Below are positions 61,930 through 64,000 of a stretch of 64,000 nt of DNA, piece after piece. This DNA comes from Apostichopus japonicus (lineage: Eukaryota > Echinodermata > Holothuroidea > Aspidochirotida > Stichopodidae): assembly GCF_037975245.1 (NCBI RefSeq), contig NC_092565.1, positions 16,657,999 to 16,721,998 on the forward strand, given 5' to 3'. Both the position numbers and the translations under genes were made by a program. The notes beneath the pieces were generated by a model. That model saw nothing but the letters and a program-made list of their open reading frames with translations. It did no database searches and was not told where the DNA came from. Numbering within the stretch: the stretch's first letter is position 1; each line of letters starts with the position of its first letter.

Positions 61930-63319
61930 ATGGATTCGACCGCCACACCTCAGTGCGTGACACACGGATCAACACAAACTGACCCAGAAGAACTATTGAT
62001 CACCTATTGTTCTGGATCCTGTGTCAGCCCACATGGCGGTGCAGCAAAAATCGTATCCTGTGACTTCTGTGGTGTTGATTACCACATAGGTTGTGTAGGT
62101 CTAGACAAGACACCTACTAAGAGTGCTAAATCCAAATGGTTCTGCCAACCCTGCTTGAGACTTTGAAGTAATTTGCTTGAATCCCAAAAGCAACTGACAG
62201 AGGCACTTAAACAGATAAACTCACTACAAGCGAAAGTAAGAGAACTCTCCGAACATAACTCGGCCACCACATCTGGTCAAAATTCACAAGAAGCTGAAGA
62301 TCCCTGTCACGAAAAGAACACTTACTCACAGACCGCATCATACAAACCATCTAAGAATGGAGTATTAATCATTGGCGACTCAATGATACGAGATTTATCG
62401 GATGATGATTTCGATGGAAATAATGTTAGTGTCAAGTGCATCAAGTGGGGCTTCAACGGAAACTATAAGAAATGAGATGAAAGCGAATACAACTCCTCCA
62501 AGCCGTAAGTCACGTAATCATCCATGTGGAAACTAATGACGTTGTTAAAAAATCTGACAAACTAAGCGAAATCCTAAATGATTTTGAGGATTTAATCAAA
62601 CTACTCAGGTTAGCTGCGGACATACTAAAATCCATATATCTGGTCCATGTCCACGGTGAGACGAGTGTGCCCATGCTATTCTGGATCTAAACGATTCTTT
62701 AAAGGATTTAGCCACAAAGTTGGACTGTCGTTACATCGATAATATCACATATGGCGATGGTGAAACGGATACTAGCCTGTTTGCCTATGATGGTATCCAC
62801 CTTAGTCGCAAGGGTTCAAAAAAACTACGACAAAAGTACACCGCCATTGGTCCAGTTTGCCTTCGAATTCACGATAAAGATCAGGACGTACCATACACAC
62901 GCTACCACCAAGAATCACATCACCAGCAACGCCAACGTCTCTCGGGACACCACCGCCAATTACGTCAGCAACAGCGTGAACACTTTTCAGGACACCATCG
63001 TGAATCACAACATCATCACCAACGTGAACACGATTATTCGAATCACCGTAAAGACGGACACCATATTGAACGGAACCAGAACCACAACGGGCACACAAGA
63101 TACCACAGCAACCCTACACATCAACATGCAGAACCAAGCAACAGGAGTCAATCACATCATCAAACCTACGATCAACGCCACACCCATCATTCAAACCGTG
63201 GGTGCTACAACTGCGGCGAATCTAACCATGTTGTCACAAACTGCCGCTATGACCGCCCACTTCAATGTCGGATTTGCTCCCGTCTGGGTCATAAAGAACG
63301 CAATTGCTACTACCGATAG
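61930..63319 (+). pseudogene. LINE ORF1 (CR1/L2 group): PHD finger, SGNH esterase-like domain, two zinc knuckles; broken
   Basis: From the ATG at 61930 a PHD-type finger is read (CDFCGVDYHIGC, then WFCQPC). An in-frame TGA follows at 62164-62166, then a coiled-coil-like stretch and GVLIIGDSMIRDL (GDS block). A frameshift near 62465-62475 moves the frame. The downstream part has DGIHLSRKGSKKL (DGxH block of SGNH hydrolases), a His/Gln-rich linker, and CYNCGESNHVVTNC and CRICSRLGHKERNC, both CX2CX4HX4C knuckles. Esterase-bearing ORF1 is known in CR1/L2-group LINEs, where it is thought to aid RNP or membrane interactions. The breaks show this copy is dead. Confidence 0.85.
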
Positions 63320-63439
63320 AATCATGGCCATGAAAAGAGTGCCGTAAGCATACCAGACGCCGATAAGGAAAAAGAAACTGATAACAATACTCACCAACTA
63401 ACAAGTGTACAATATTCTATAAACTGTAAGGTAAGACAA

Positions 63440-64000
63440 AATACAGGACTCAAAATTGGATTTATAAACATCCAACATCTTCACCCAAAGATGGATCAGT
63501 TGGGAACCCTAATTACTCATGATGATAAAGTTTTAAATATTTTAGCTATTACTGAATCATTTTTAAATGAGAAATATTTTGATTATGAATTAACCATACC
63601 AGGATTTAAAACTGTACGAAGGGATAGAGTTGGGAAAGAAGGTGGGGGACTTCTAATTTATATTAATAATGACACACCATTTGTTAGGCGTAAAGAATTT
63701 GAAGTTGACAGCATGGAAGTTATCTGGTTAGAAATCAAGCTACCCTTTAATAAGAATATGTTTCTATGCTTAATCTATAGACCCCCGAGTGCTAGAGCTG
63801 AATGGATAAACACCTTTCATAACAGTTAAATATACCATATGGTACATGTCAAGATATTGTTGTCATAGGAGATTTTAATTTTAACATCTTAAATGAAAGT
63901 AATAATAAGACATGGGAACACACTGTAAATCATTTTAACTTGAAACAAATGGTAAAGGAACCAACCAGAGTTACCGAAAACACATGCTCTCTAATTGACC
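63440..64000 (+). pseudogene. LINE ORF2 start (apurinic-type endonuclease), runs off the window; frameshifted
   Basis: LKIGFINIQHLHPKMDQLG, then ILAITESFLN, RRDRVGKEGGGLLIYI and CLIYRPPSA are the opening blocks of a CR1/L2-type endonuclease. A frameshift near 63825 is followed in another frame by DIVVIGDFNFNI and KEPTRVTENTCSLID. The reverse transcriptase should lie beyond 64000. Confidence 0.88.

Overview
The window reads as animal (metazoan) nuclear DNA. It is AT-rich, its genes are split into short exons with GT..AG borders, and it carries LINE, Penelope-like, LTR, SINE-like and hAT-type elements and many simple repeats. The main gene family (leucine-rich repeats, an ephrin-receptor-like cysteine-rich region and many membrane helices) and the repeat styles suggest a marine invertebrate, possibly an echinoderm such as a sea cucumber. 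That placement is an inference and was not tested.

The core of the window is a tandem pair of paralogous + strand genes. Copy A occupies about 2.2-12.7 kb and its 5' end is not found. Copy B (28,548-45,434) can be assembled completely: 21 exons join without a frame break into 3,333 coding bases, or 1,110 residues. The predicted protein has a signal peptide, a Cys cap (LRRNT), about 16 leucine-rich repeats encoded mostly one per 72-base phase-2 exon, an ephrin-receptor-like (GCC2/GCC3-type) Cys-rich region, about 8-9 membrane helices and a short tyrosine/acidic tail. This is not a TLR, an LGR-type GPCR or any LRR receptor class I can name. The 3' halves of the copies (from the last LRR-side exon through the stop, introns included) are almost identical. 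The LRR exons have diverged strongly, which suggests a conserved signalling half and a diversified ligand half.

Layout: 0-2.1 kb, one possible minus-strand exon; 2.2-12.7 kb, gene A with a 235-unit ATCT microsatellite in one intron; 13.1-16.6 kb, two decayed L1/Tx1-type LINE fragments; 16.6-22.7 kb, no gene seen, with a GC-rich minisatellite at 18.4 kb and two hairpins; 22.7-25.1 kb, a DNA transposon (with another inside it) inserted in a tandem repeat; 25.2-28.5 kb, nothing recognised; 28.5-45.4 kb, gene B with a Penelope-like element in intron 2; 45.9-48.4 kb, degenerate and higher-order minisatellites; 49.1-50.6 kb, tRNA-derived SINE copies and a solo LTR; 50.7-56.4 kb, a composite hAT-like element flanked by an 8-bp target duplication and holding three near-identical 1.6-kb units, each with the same 70-codon exon-like ORF; 56.4-56.8 kb, a TMEM45/DUF716-like pseudogene split by that element; 57.4-60.2 kb, simple repeats and a 0.7-kb tandem duplication; 61.9-64.0 kb, a decayed CR1/L2-group LINE whose ORF1 encodes a PHD finger, an SGNH esterase-like domain and two zinc knuckles, running off the window end.
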